Positions 5,695 to 13,586 of a stretch of 14,455 nucleotides of DNA are shown here, piece after piece. The DNA is taken from assembly GCA_005883295.1 (NCBI GenBank), contig VAWV01000213.1, forward strand, positions 1-14,455, written 5' to 3'. Each line of letters starts with the position of its first letter. The stretch's first letter is position 1. The translations under genes and the position numbers were made by a program. The DNA is from Actinomycetota bacterium (GTDB taxonomy: Bacteria > Actinomycetota > Thermoleophilia > Solirubrobacterales > Thermoleophilaceae). The notes under the pieces are model-generated. The model did no database searches and was not told the DNA's origin. It saw only the letters and a program-made list of their open reading frames with translations.

Positions 5695-7181
5695 TCCGGC
5701 GCGCCGCGGCACTTCTCCTCGCGCTCGCCGCGATCGCAGCCGTGGCTACCGGGTGCGGCGGCAAGAGCACCGCTCGCAGCGCGCTCGACAACGCCCTCGG
5801 CTACATGCCCCGCAACTCGCTGGCGATCATCGCGATCAAGACGAACCCCGACGATCAGCAGATCAAGAACGCGATCGCCCTGCTCGACAAGTTCCCGTTC
5901 GGGGCCACGATCAAGAGCCGCGTCGCCCAGGCGCTCAAGGTGGGCGGAGGCGGCTTGAGCTACCAGCACGACATCAAGCCGCTACTCGGCAACGACTTCG
6001 TGGTGGGCATCCCGCCCCGCGGCGCCGGGGGGAGCTCCGGGAACGCCTACGTCCTCGCGTGGCAGACGAAGGGCGGGGACATCGGAGGCCTGATCTCGAA
6101 GGGCTCGCAGAAGCTCGGCAACGAGCAGGGCGCGACGCTCTACGGATCGTCGAGCGGAAGCGTCCTCGCGGTCAAGGGGAAGACGCTGATCGGAGCGCAG
6201 ACCCGCGCGCTCCTCGACGCCGCGCTGAGCGCCCGCAACTCGAGCAGCCGGACGACCGAGTCGGACTTCAGCGGCGCGCTGCGCGGCCTGAACCAGGGCG
6301 CGCTCGTCCGCGTCACCGGCGACTTCCGGAAGATCCTGGCGACCAGCGCCAAGTCGGCGCAGGCCCTGAAGGTGCCGTGGGTGGCCGCCTTGCGGACCTT
6401 CGGCGTGACCACATCGGTCGACTCCGACGGGATCTCCGAGGACTTCCAGGTGAGGACCGAGGGCGTGAGCGCCGCGCAGGTACCGCTGGCCACCGGTCCC
6501 GCCTCGCCACCCGTCGTCAAGCGCCCGGGCGAGGTCGCGGTGGGCGTCCGCGACCCGTCGCAGGTCGTCAACTTCATTGAGCAGGTGGCCTCGGTGACCG
6601 ACCCGAAGAGCCTGCTCAACAAGAACAAGGTGGGCAAGCTGCTCGGAGTGGACATCGACCGCGACGTGGTCGGCCAGCTCGGCGGTAACTCGGCTGGCTC
6701 GTTCGCGCTCGCCGGCGGCGGCCTCGTGGTGCGGGCCGACCTGAAGGACCCGGGGACCTTCCGCTCCACGCTAGCGAAGATCCTGAAGAACCTCCCGAAG
6801 GCGCAGCGGGCTCAGGGCAAGCCGGTGTCGGCCGTGAGGAGCGGACCGGGTGGCCTCTACACGGTGACCAAGCCGGGCGGCAAGCCGCTGGTCCTGGGTG
6901 TGATCGGGAACGAGGTGGTGCTCGCCAGCGACGCCGCCCGCGCCCGCGCTTTCGCCGGGGCGCCCGCGACCCCGGTGCCCGGCCTCACCGGAGCGGTGGC
7001 ATTCACCGCGAACCCGACTTCGATCGTCACCGCGATCCTGAAGAAGCGCACCCACGGCAACATCGGGCCCCTCGAGGCGCTGATCGTCCCCGCCCTCACG
7101 GCGCACCTCCAGTCGCTCGACGGCTCGGTCGACTCCGAGACCAGCGGCCTGCACGGCCATCTGAAGCTGACGATCCGCTAG
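5691..7181 (+). CDS. DUF3352-type secreted lipoprotein
   Basis: This is a 496-residue protein with a bacterial lipoprotein signal: basic MIRR, a hydrophobic Ala/Leu stretch, and ATGC with lipidated Cys22, followed by GGKST. The mature part reads like the DUF3352 family in Thermoleophilia: SALDNALGYMPRNSLAIIAI, then DIKPLLGNDFVVGIP, then a repeated pattern of small alpha/beta units with many Gly, Ser and Lys (NEVVLASDAARARAF, GAVAFTANPTSIV), ending SGLHGHLKLTIR. The family has no known biochemical role. The protein should sit on the outer face of the cytoplasmic membrane. The ATG overlaps the gloA stop by one base (ATGA), which points to translational coupling. The frame stays open upstream through the gloA gene, but the signal peptide fixes the start here. 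It ends 21 bp before the end of the convergent helicase gene. Confidence 0.85.
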   Translation: MIRRAAALLLALAAIAAVATGCGGKSTARSALDNALGYMPRNSLAIIAIKTNPDDQQIKNAIALLDKFPFGATIKSRVAQALKVGGGGLSYQHDIKPLLGNDFVVGIPPRGAGGSSGNAYVLAWQTKGGDIGGLISKGSQKLGNEQGATLYGSSSGSVLAVKGKTLIGAQTRALLDAALSARNSSSRTTESDFSGALRGLNQGALVRVTGDFRKILATSAKSAQALKVPWVAALRTFGVTTSVDSDGISEDFQVRTEGVSAAQVPLATGPASPPVVKRPGEVAVGVRDPSQVVNFIEQVASVTDPKSLLNKNKVGKLLGVDIDRDVVGQLGGNSAGSFALAGGGLVVRADLKDPGTFRSTLAKILKNLPKAQRAQGKPVSAVRSGPGGLYTVTKPGGKPLVLGVIGNEVVLASDAARARAFAGAPATPVPGLTGAVAFTANPTSIVTAILKKRTHGNIGPLEALIVPALTAHLQSLDGSVDSETSGLHGHLKLTIR

Positions 7182-7187
7182 CTCGGG

Positions 7188-7202
7188 GGGCGTCAGTCGC
7201 CC
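7188..7202. terminator. small hairpin between convergent genes, possible bidirectional terminator
   Basis: GGGCG-TCAGT-CGCCC forms a 5-bp stem with a 5-nt loop. It fills the 21-bp gap between the lipoprotein stop and the helicase stop. There is no T-run on either side, so the call rests on position and pairing only. Confidence 0.3.
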
Positions 7203-9298
7203 TCAGGCGTCCTGGACCCGCCGCAGCAGCTCGACGGCGCCGTTCTTGTTGAGCGGCTCGTTGAGGTTCCCGCACTTGGGCGACTGCACGCACGAGGGAC
7301 AACCCGCCCGGCACGGGCACTCGGATATCAGGCGCATCGCATCCTCCACCAGCCGCTCGAACGCGTCGAAGCCCGCGCGCGTAATGCCGACCCCGCCGGG
7401 ATGCCCGTCGTAGATGAAGACCGTGGGACGGCCGGTCTGGTGGTGGAAGGCCGTGGAGAGCCCGCCGATGTCCCAGCGGTCGCACATCGCGATCAGCGGG
7501 GGAACTCCTCGCGCAGAAGCGCGTCCGGGAGCACGTACCAGAGCGCCTGGGTGGCGAAGTGCTGCTCCGGCAGCTCCACCGGCAGGAGGTCGAGTACCTC
7601 GTGGTCGGTGACCCGCTTCTTCTGGAAGGCGATGACCTCCTCGCTCACCGAGACCATCCCGAAGTTGAGCTCCACCGTCCCGATCATCCGCTGGCGGCGG
7701 ACCTCCTCGATGTAGGTCTCGGTCTCCTTCTTGGGCTGCGTGTACCAGTCCCCCGAGAACTCGCGGACCAGCGCCTGCCGCCCGCGCAGGTCGAGCTCCT
7801 GCACCTCGTAGCTCTGTCCGAGGTGCATGTAGACGGCGCCCGGGTGGATCGTGGAGTGCGCCCGCTCGGACTCCACCGTGCCGATCACCTCGCCGTGGCG
7901 GTCCTCCACGACCGCGAAGGAGTCGATCGACGCGGACCTGAGCGCGATGCGCGTTGCCGGCACCGCGTCGCCGCGGGGCAGGTAGCGGCCGCCGCGCTCG
8001 CGCAGCTGCCCCATCCGCACGAGCCGCTCGGCGTAGGCCTCCCAGCGCGGCCCCAGGATGTCGCGGTCCTCGCTCGAGAGCGGCAGCTCGTACGCCGCGG
8101 CCACCAGGTGCGGCAGGTGGATGCTCTCGGACTCGTGATCGAGGATCGCCGCCTCCACGGGGCGGTCCAGGAACTCCGCCGGCCAGCCCGCCCCCACATC
8201 TGGCGCAGGCTGGCGACTGTCCCAGGGAAGGTCACGCAGATCGCCGCCTCGAGGTCGCCCACGTCGATCCCCAGCTCGAGCGCGTTGGTCGCGACCACCG
8301 CGAGGAGGTCGCCCTCCGCGAGCCGGCGCTCGATCTCCCGCCGCTGCGAGGGCGTGTAGCCGGCCCGGTAGGGGGCGATCCGCTCGGCCAGATCCGCTCG
8401 GCCGAGGTCCTCGAGCCGCAGGCTCGTGAAGCGCTGCACCAGTTCGACCCCGCGGCGGGAGCGCATGAAGCAGATCGTCCGCACCCCGTCCTGCATGAGC
8501 TGGGCGAGCACGGTGGAGGCCTCGGTGAGGACGGACACCCGCCGGCCGGTCGCCTCGTCCACGAGCGGCGGGTTCCACATCACCACCTTGCGCTCCGCCC
8601 GCGGGGCCCCGTCGCGGTCCACGAGGCGGCAGTCGGCGCCGGTCAGCCGCTCGGCGAGCTCAGCCGGGTTGGCGATCGTCGCGCTCGCCAGGATGAATCG
8701 AGGCTCGGTGCCGTAGGCGCGCGCCAGGCGCCGCAACGTGCGCCTCGTCCACCACCACCCAGGCCAGGTTGGCGAGCACGTCGCCCCACTGGCGGTGCTG
8801 GGAGAGCGTGCTCACGTGGACCATGTCCGGGTTGGTGAGGATCAGGTTCGACCGCGCACGGATCGGCCGGCGCTCGTCGCGCGGCGTGTCGCCGTCGTAG
8901 ATCGCGTGGCGCAGGAACGGCGCACGCAGCTCGCTGAGCTTGCGGGCCTGGTCCTGCGCGAGCGCCTTCGTCGGGTAGAGGTAAAGCGCGCGGGCGCGGG
9001 CGTCGTGAGCCAGCGTGTCGAGCACCGGCAGGTTGAAGGCCAGCGACTTGCCGCTGGCCGTCCCCGTCGTGACGATGGTGTGGCCCTCGCGGCTGGCGGC
9101 CAGCGCGTCGGCCTGGTGCGAGTAGAGCCTGTTGACGCCGGCGCGGGCCAGCGACTCCAGCAGCGCCGGGTGCAGGTCGTCCGGCACCGGAATTGTCGCC
9201 GCCCGGCGCGCGCCGAAGCGCGACTCCGACACCACCTGCTCGCCGCGGCCCGCCTCGAGGAGCCCCTCCCAGGGCGTCTTCTCGCGAGTCACGGCCAC
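7203..9298 (-). pseudogene. YprA/MrfA-type DEAH helicase with C-terminal Cys-rich domain, split by three internal deletions
   Basis: Four successive frames together give an SF2 helicase of the YprA/MrfA (DUF1998) family, known in Bacillus for mitomycin-lesion repair. Part 1 (9298 to ~8738): Q-motif YSHQADAL, Walker A GTASGKS (79-85), PTKALAQDQ, TNPDMVH and DEAH (184-187). Part 2 (to ~8180): LASATIANP, TICFMRSRRG, ATNALELGIDVGDLEAAI and the QxxGRAGR box. Part 3 (to 7493): FLDRPVEAAILDHESE through EQHFATQALWYVLP. Part 4 (to 7203): MCDRWDIGGLST, YDGHPGGVGI and the zinc-type CPCRAGCPSCVQSPKCG. At each join a conserved family block is missing: YRGVFGSHVANV after DEAHV (~38 nt), the segment after GRAGR (~70 nt), and the block before LIAMCDRWD (~55 nt). 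Lengths are my estimates from family memory. As written it cannot make a whole enzyme. The start is GTG at 9298, 25 bp from the divergent phosphatase gene. Confidence 0.82.
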
Positions 9299-9323
9299 GG
9301 GTTGCCATAGTAGGCGCCCGCCG

Positions 9324-10145
9324 ATGGCGATCCGCTGCGTCTACACGGACCTCGACGGGACGCTCCTCGGGCGCGGCGCGTCGCTGTTCCGGGACGCCGA
9401 TGGCGCGTTCACCCTGTTACCCGCGCGCGCACTGGAGGCCTGCCACCGCGCCGGCGCCGAGGTGGTGATCAAGTCGGGGCGGCGGAAGGCCCAGGTCATG
9501 GAGGACGCCCGCCTGCTCGGCCAGACCTCCTACATCTACGAGGTCGGCTGCGGGCTGGTGGTGGACGGGGACGAGTGGTTTCTGACCGGGGAGCTCCAGC
9601 CCACGCCCGAGAAGACCGTTCACGAGCTGATCGAGGAGTCGGGCGCGCCGCGGCTGCTGCTGGACACGTACCGCGGTCGGCTGGAGCCGCACGCGCCGTG
9701 GCACGAGGGGCGGCAGTTCTCGCACCTCATGCGCGGTCAGGTCGACACGGGCGAGGCCGACGCCCTGCTGGCCGAGCACGGGCTCGAGAACCTGCGGCTG
9801 GTGGACAACGGAGCGATCTCCCCGAAGGAGACGCTCCAGGAGCTGCCGGGGCCGCCGCACGCCTACCACCTGATCCCGCGCGCGGCGTCGAAGGCGACGG
9901 CGGTGGCGCGGCACATGCAGGTGCGGGGCTACGCACCCGAGGAGTGCGTGGCTGTCGGAGACTCGCGCGAGGACCTCGACGTGGCGGGGGTCGTGGCGCG
10001 GTTCTTCCTGGTGGCCAACGCGGTCGAACGTGACCCCTCGGTGCGCGAGGCGATCGCCGGCGCGCCGAACGTGGAGATCACGGAGGGCCGCAACGGCGAA
10101 GGCTTCTACGAGGCGGTTGTCCGCTCTCTTGCAGAGGCGCGCTGA
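9324..10145 (+). CDS. HAD-IIB phosphatase, mannosyl-3-phosphoglycerate phosphatase-like
   Basis: This intact 273-residue protein has all HAD motifs: motif I DLDGT with nucleophile Asp9 and acid Asp11, motif II Ser51 in VIKSGRR, motif III Lys190 in RAASKATAV, and motif IV GDSREDLD (212-219). The cap domain (about 85-185) and the order of motifs match the Cof/MPGP branch (IIB). Members dephosphorylate sugar phosphates such as mannosyl- or glucosyl-3-phosphoglycerate in compatible-solute synthesis. No synthase gene is visible nearby, so the substrate is a guess. The ATG at 9324 is the first codon that gives a normal HAD N-terminus (MAIRCVYTDLDGT). CATAGT at 9307-9312 could be a -10 box for a nearly leaderless start. 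The gene is divergent from the helicase, 25 bp away. Confidence 0.82.
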   Translation: MAIRCVYTDLDGTLLGRGASLFRDADGAFTLLPARALEACHRAGAEVVIKSGRRKAQVMEDARLLGQTSYIYEVGCGLVVDGDEWFLTGELQPTPEKTVHELIEESGAPRLLLDTYRGRLEPHAPWHEGRQFSHLMRGQVDTGEADALLAEHGLENLRLVDNGAISPKETLQELPGPPHAYHLIPRAASKATAVARHMQVRGYAPEECVAVGDSREDLDVAGVVARFFLVANAVERDPSVREAIAGAPNVEITEGRNGEGFYEAVVRSLAEAR

Positions 10146-10148
10146 TGC

Positions 10149-10177
10149 TTGATCCGCGGCCGCTGCGGGCGTAAACT
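10149..10177 (+). promoter_or_regulatory. candidate sigma-70-type promoter for the membrane protein gene
   Basis: TTGATC (10149-10154) and TAAACT (10172-10177) are separated by exactly 17 bp and match four of six consensus bases each. They lie between the end of the phosphatase gene and the membrane protein start at 10261, which would leave an untranslated leader of about 75 nt. No stronger candidate is seen in this 115-bp gap. Confidence 0.45.
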
Positions 10178-10198
10178 GGCCACGTAACAGCTCGTAAC
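10170..10198 (+). promoter_or_regulatory. CGTAAC direct repeats at the promoter, possible operator
   Basis: CGTAAAC at 10170 overlaps the candidate -10 box. CGTAAC follows at 10183-10188 and again at 10193-10198, one helical turn apart. Repeats placed over and just past a start site are a common repressor layout. No regulator is known here. Confidence 0.3.
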
Positions 10199-10260
10199 GA
10201 TCGCTACATGCGGGTGTATCTCGTCACAGCTATCGGTCGGAACCCAAAAGGAGGGTTTTG

Positions 10261-10959
10261 ATGGGCTTTTCGGACTCGCAGCACCTCCGCAAGATGGTCG
10301 CGGGGTCCTGCATGTTTCTCGCTCCGCTGCTGTTCGTGGCGGCGTTCGTGATCTCGCCCAAGCTCGAGACGAGCGCGGGCAAGCAATTGGCAGTAGCGCA
10401 TCAGCACCTGGATCGCTACTACATCTCCAACCTCATCGCCATGGTCGGACTCATCCTGTTCGTGCCGGCGGTGCTCGGGCTGATGCACATGGTCCGCGAG
10501 CGCCAGCCTGCGTACGGCGCGGTGGGTGGCGGCCTGACGATGATCGGCCTACTCGCGTCGCTCGTGACGACGGGTGCCGCGTTCGTCATCTGGCAAATGG
10601 CGAGCGACGGCGTTCAGCCCGCCGACGTGAGCGCGCTCCACGGGATGCTGCACACGGCCGGAGCCGTGATCCCGGTGTACATCGTCGGCTTTGTCGGGGC
10701 AGTCGGCGCCGTGGTCCTCGCGTACGGGATGTACAGAGCCCGTGCGGTGGACTGGTGGATGGCGCTGTTCTTCGCCGCCGGCATCGTTTGCATCAACGTG
10801 GCGTTCCCGGCCGGTGCGTTGTGGCTTGGGATCGTCGGGGCGGCCCTGACCCTCGTCGGGTTGGGGACGGTTGGGCTCATGGTCCTTCGCGAGAGCGACA
10901 CCGACTGGGAGCACACTCCCGACTACCGCGGCCTGCGCCCGGCGGCTGGGACAAGCTGA
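10261..10959 (+). CDS. six-helix integral membrane protein, unknown function
   Basis: This is a 232-residue protein with six clear hydrophobic segments at about 12-31, 55-78, 86-111, 134-158, 165-185 and 188-209. The N-terminus MGFSDSQHLRK and the acidic, Trp-containing C-tail ESDTDWEHTPDYRGLRP are polar. Layout and length resemble small DUF4386-like or DoxX-like membrane proteins of actinobacteria, but I do not recognise a family with confidence and see no catalytic motif. The start is fixed by a strong ribosome site AAGGAGG (10248-10254) six bases before ATG; this is the best Shine-Dalgarno sequence in the window and suggests high expression. It has its own promoter candidate upstream and two hairpins right after its stop, so it is probably a single-gene unit. 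It is not obviously linked to glycolate oxidation. Confidence 0.75.
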   Translation: MGFSDSQHLRKMVAGSCMFLAPLLFVAAFVISPKLETSAGKQLAVAHQHLDRYYISNLIAMVGLILFVPAVLGLMHMVRERQPAYGAVGGGLTMIGLLASLVTTGAAFVIWQMASDGVQPADVSALHGMLHTAGAVIPVYIVGFVGAVGAVVLAYGMYRARAVDWWMALFFAAGIVCINVAFPAGALWLGIVGAALTLVGLGTVGLMVLRESDTDWEHTPDYRGLRPAAGTS

Positions 10960-10967
10960 GACTCCGG

Positions 10968-10988
10968 GCGGTCGGATACTCCGACCGC
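10968..10988 (+). terminator. hairpin after the membrane protein gene
   Basis: GCGGTCGGA-TAC-TCCGACCGC is a perfect 9-bp stem with a 3-nt loop, nine bases after the stop codon. No T-run follows, so it may work as a factor-independent GC-rich terminator of the actinobacterial kind or protect the 3' end. Confidence 0.5.
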
Positions 10989-11003
10989 AGGCGGAGCGAG
11001 GCA

Positions 11004-11033
11004 GACGAGCGCCCCCACCGTGGGGCGCTCGTC
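11004..11033 (+). terminator. strong GC hairpin upstream of glcD
   Basis: GACGAGCGCCCC (11004-11015) pairs perfectly with GGGGCGCTCGTC (11022-11033) around a 6-nt loop. It is the second hairpin in tandem after the membrane protein gene and ends 17 bp before the glcD ATG. It may be the main terminator of the upstream unit. It could also act as a leader structure for the glc genes if transcription starts upstream of it. No T-run follows. Confidence 0.5.
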
Positions 11034-11050
11034 ACGTAGGGTGCGTCGCG

Positions 11051-12458
11051 ATGGCCCAGCTCCTCCGGCAGCTCGAGCGAATCTGCGGCGACGACCACGT
11101 GGTCACTCACCCGCACGCCCTGCGCACGTACGAGTCCGACGGCCTGCTCCAGTACCACGTGACGCCGCGCATCGCGGTCCTCCCCGGCACCGCGGACGAG
11201 GTCCGCGAGGTGGTCGTGGCCTGCCACGGAGCGGGGGTCCCGTGGGTCGCGCGCGGCGCGGGGTCGGGGCTGTCCGGGGGCGCGCTGCCCGTCGAGGAGG
11301 GCGTGCTGATCGTCCTCACCCGTCTTCACCGGCTCCTGGAGGTCGACCTCGCGAATCAGCGCGTGGTGGTCGAGCCGGGCGTGACCAACGTCGCCGTCTC
11401 GCATGCGGTCGCGCCGACCCACTTCTTCCCGCCGGACCCGTCCTCTCAGATCGTCTGCTCGATCGGCGGCAACGTGGCCGAGAACTCGGGCGGAGCGCAC
11501 TGCTTCAAGTACGGGTTCACGACGAACTACGTCACGGGCCTGGAGGTGGTGCTGCCGGACGGCGGCGTGGTCGAGCTCGGCGGCAAGGCGGTGGACCTGC
11601 CGGGGTACGACCTGGTCGGCGCGTTCGTGGGCTCGGAGGGGACGCTCGGGGTGGCAACCAAGATCGTGCTGCGGGTGATCCCGCGGCCCGAGGCCGTGCG
11701 CACGCTGGTGGCCTTCTTCGACCACACCAGCGAGGCCGGGCAGACCGTGTCCGACATCGTCGGCGCGGGCCTCGTGCCGGGCGCTCTGGAGATGATGGGC
11801 CGCCTCTCGATCGAGGCCGCGGAGGGGGCGGTCCACGCCGGCTATCCCCCAGATGCCGGCGCCGCGCTGATCGTGGAGCTGGACGGATCCGGGGCCGAGT
11901 GCGACGCGCGCTTCGACGAGGTCGTCTCGCTCTGCGAGCAGGGCGGCGCGACGGGGGTGCGGATCGCGGCCGACGATGCCGAGCGCGAGCTCATCTGGAA
12001 GGCGCGCAAGGCGGCCTTCGCGGCGATTGGCCGGATCTCACCGCCTGCCCGAGGTGCTCGAGCGGATCGACGAGCTCTCGCGTGAGCACGGCCTGCGGGT
12101 GGCCAACGTGTTCCACGCTGGCGACGGGAACCTGCACCCGCTCGTGTGCTACGACGCCTCGGTCGCGGGCGAGCCGGAGCGCGCGGAGGAGCTCGCCGGC
12201 CTGATCGTGGCCGCGTGCGTTGACGCGGGCGGGTCGATCACCGGCGAGCACGGCGTCGGCGTGGACAAGAAGCGCTACATGCCGCGGATGTTCGGGGAGG
12301 GCGACCTGGACGCCTTCCAGCGCCTTCGCTGCGCCTTCGACCCGGCCGGGCTGGCCAATCCCGGCAAGGTGATGCCCACGCCGAGGCTGTGTGGCGGGGT
12401 GCCGGGCCCCTACCGCCAGCATCCGCTGGAGGCGGCCGGCGTGGCGGAGCGGTTCTGA
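11051..12458 (+). pseudogene. glcD: glycolate oxidase FAD subunit GlcD, frameshifted by a small deletion
   Basis: This FAD-linked oxidase subunit oxidises glycolate to glyoxylate and passes electrons to GlcE/GlcF. From ATG at 11051 the first 330 residues are typical: the FAD loop ARGAGSGLSGG (67-77), PDPSSQIVCSIGGNVAENSGG, FKYGFTTNYVTGLEVVLPDG, GSEGTLG (194-200) and KARKAAFAAIGRIS. Just after GRIS (about 12036-12044) the frame changes from 2 to 3 and continues as RLPEVLERIDEL, FHAGDGNLHPL, GGSITGEHGVGV and NPGKVMPTPRLCG. The conserved substrate-site block that should lie between (PDYYVQDG..PR type, about 12 residues) is gone; about 38 nt are missing, as estimated from the family and consistent with the frame change. 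As written, translation stops at 12083-12085. Its TGA overlaps the glcE ATG (ATGA). No strong ribosome site precedes the start. Both halves look under selection, so the lesion is recent or an assembly error. Confidence 0.85.
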
Positions 12459-13582
12459 TGACTGTCACGCCCGCGAGCTACGAGGAAGCTGCGGAGGCAC
12501 TGCGGGCGGCGGCCGCCGACGGGCGCCGGGCGCGCGTCCGCGGCAGCGGCACGAGGCTGCACTGGGGCGCGCCGGTCGAGCCGCCCGACGTCGAGCTCTC
12601 AACCGACCGGCTCGACGCGATCGTGGAGCACAACGCGGGCGACCTCACCGCCGTGGTGCAGGCCGGGGTCCCGCTGGCGCGGTTGCGCGACGAGCTGGCC
12701 GCGGCCGGGCAGATGCTGGCGCTCGATCCTCCCGGCGGCGGGACCGTCGGCGGACTGTTCGCCACCGCGGACTCAGGGCCGCTCCGCCACCGCCACGGCG
12801 CGCCACGCGACCTGGTGCTCGGCATGACGGTGGCCCTTTCCGACGGCACGCTCGCCCGCAGCGGCGGCAAGGTGATCAAGAACGTGGCGGGCTACGACCT
12901 GGCCAAGCTTCTCACGGGCTCCTACGGGACACTCGGCGCCATCCTGGAGGTGGCGGTGCGCCTGCACCCGGTTCCGCGCACGACTGCGACGGCGGTGGGG
13001 GCATCCGAGGATCCCGAGGCCGTCGCGCGGGGCGCCGCGGAGCTGACGCATGCGCGAATCGAGGCGCAGTGCCTGGACATGGCGTGGGCAGGCGGGACCG
13101 GCAGAGTGCTGGCCCGGTTCGCCGGCGCGGAGGCCGCCAGCCCGGCGGCGGATGCCGCGAGGATCCTCGAGGCGGCCGGGCTGGAAGCGGCGATCGAGGA
13201 CGACGACTCCGCGCTATGGGATCGGCAGCGTGCGGGCCAGAGGTCCTCAGACGGGATCGTGCTGCGCGCGTCCGGCGTGCAGACTCAGCTCCCCGATCAG
13301 ATGCGCGCGGCGCGGGACGCTGGCGGATCGCTGGTCGGGCGGGCGGCCCTCGGGCTCTCCTGGATCGCGCTTCCCGGAACGGCTGGGGCGGCTGTGGTCG
13401 ACATCCGCCGCGCTCTCGCTCCCGCGCCGTGTGTGATGCTCGACGCGCCCGACGAGGTGCGCCGGCAGGCGGACGTGTGGGGCGTCGGCGACTCGCCGGC
13501 GATCGACCTGATGCGGCGGGTGAAGCGCCGCTTCGACCCGGCCGGCGCCTGCAGCCCCGGCGTCCTGGTGGGCGGGATCTAG
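12458..13582 (+). CDS. glcE: glycolate oxidase FAD-binding subunit GlcE
   Basis: This is a 374-residue second flavin subunit of glycolate oxidase. It is shorter than GlcD and has the PCMH-type FAD fold: RARVRGSGTRLHWG (24-37), LDPPGGGTVGGLFATADSGPLRHRHGAPRD (89-118), GGKVIKNVAGYDLAKL (136-151) and GSYGTLG (154-160). The C-terminal cap ends in RRVKRRFDPAGACSPG, a standard close for this family. In the complex it works with GlcD and the Fe-S protein GlcF at the membrane to oxidise glycolate (or D-lactate in related enzymes). The start overlaps the glcD stop (ATGA), so translation is probably coupled to glcD. Because glcD is frameshifted upstream, ribosomes would stop 373 nt before this start, which should lower glcE expression if the lesion is real. 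The gene itself is intact. Confidence 0.9.
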   Translation: MTVTPASYEEAAEALRAAAADGRRARVRGSGTRLHWGAPVEPPDVELSTDRLDAIVEHNAGDLTAVVQAGVPLARLRDELAAAGQMLALDPPGGGTVGGLFATADSGPLRHRHGAPRDLVLGMTVALSDGTLARSGGKVIKNVAGYDLAKLLTGSYGTLGAILEVAVRLHPVPRTTATAVGASEDPEAVARGAAELTHARIEAQCLDMAWAGGTGRVLARFAGAEAASPAADAARILEAAGLEAAIEDDDSALWDRQRAGQRSSDGIVLRASGVQTQLPDQMRAARDAGGSLVGRAALGLSWIALPGTAGAAVVDIRRALAPAPCVMLDAPDEVRRQADVWGVGDSPAIDLMRRVKRRFDPAGACSPGVLVGGI

Positions 13583-13586
13583 CCCG

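Noticed and set aside
5298..7181. A long frame starting upstream of and running through the glyoxalase gene
   Set aside because: The part before 5691 is the +1 shadow of gloA. The lipoprotein signal peptide beginning at 5691 marks the real start.
7203..9298. Four separate small genes or a programmed-frameshift system
   Set aside because: Each join lacks a conserved block of the helicase family, which a frameshift signal would not explain, and no slippery site is seen.
10871..11050. N-terminal extension of GlcD into the membrane protein gene and hairpin region
   Set aside because: The extension lies over another coding region and both hairpins, and the normal GlcD N-terminus (MAQLLRQLERICG) starts at 11051.
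10877..11836. Long minus-strand frames opposite glcD
   Set aside because: They are antisense shadows with His/Arg/Asp-rich low-complexity translation and no recognisable domain; the sense strand has conserved GlcD motifs.
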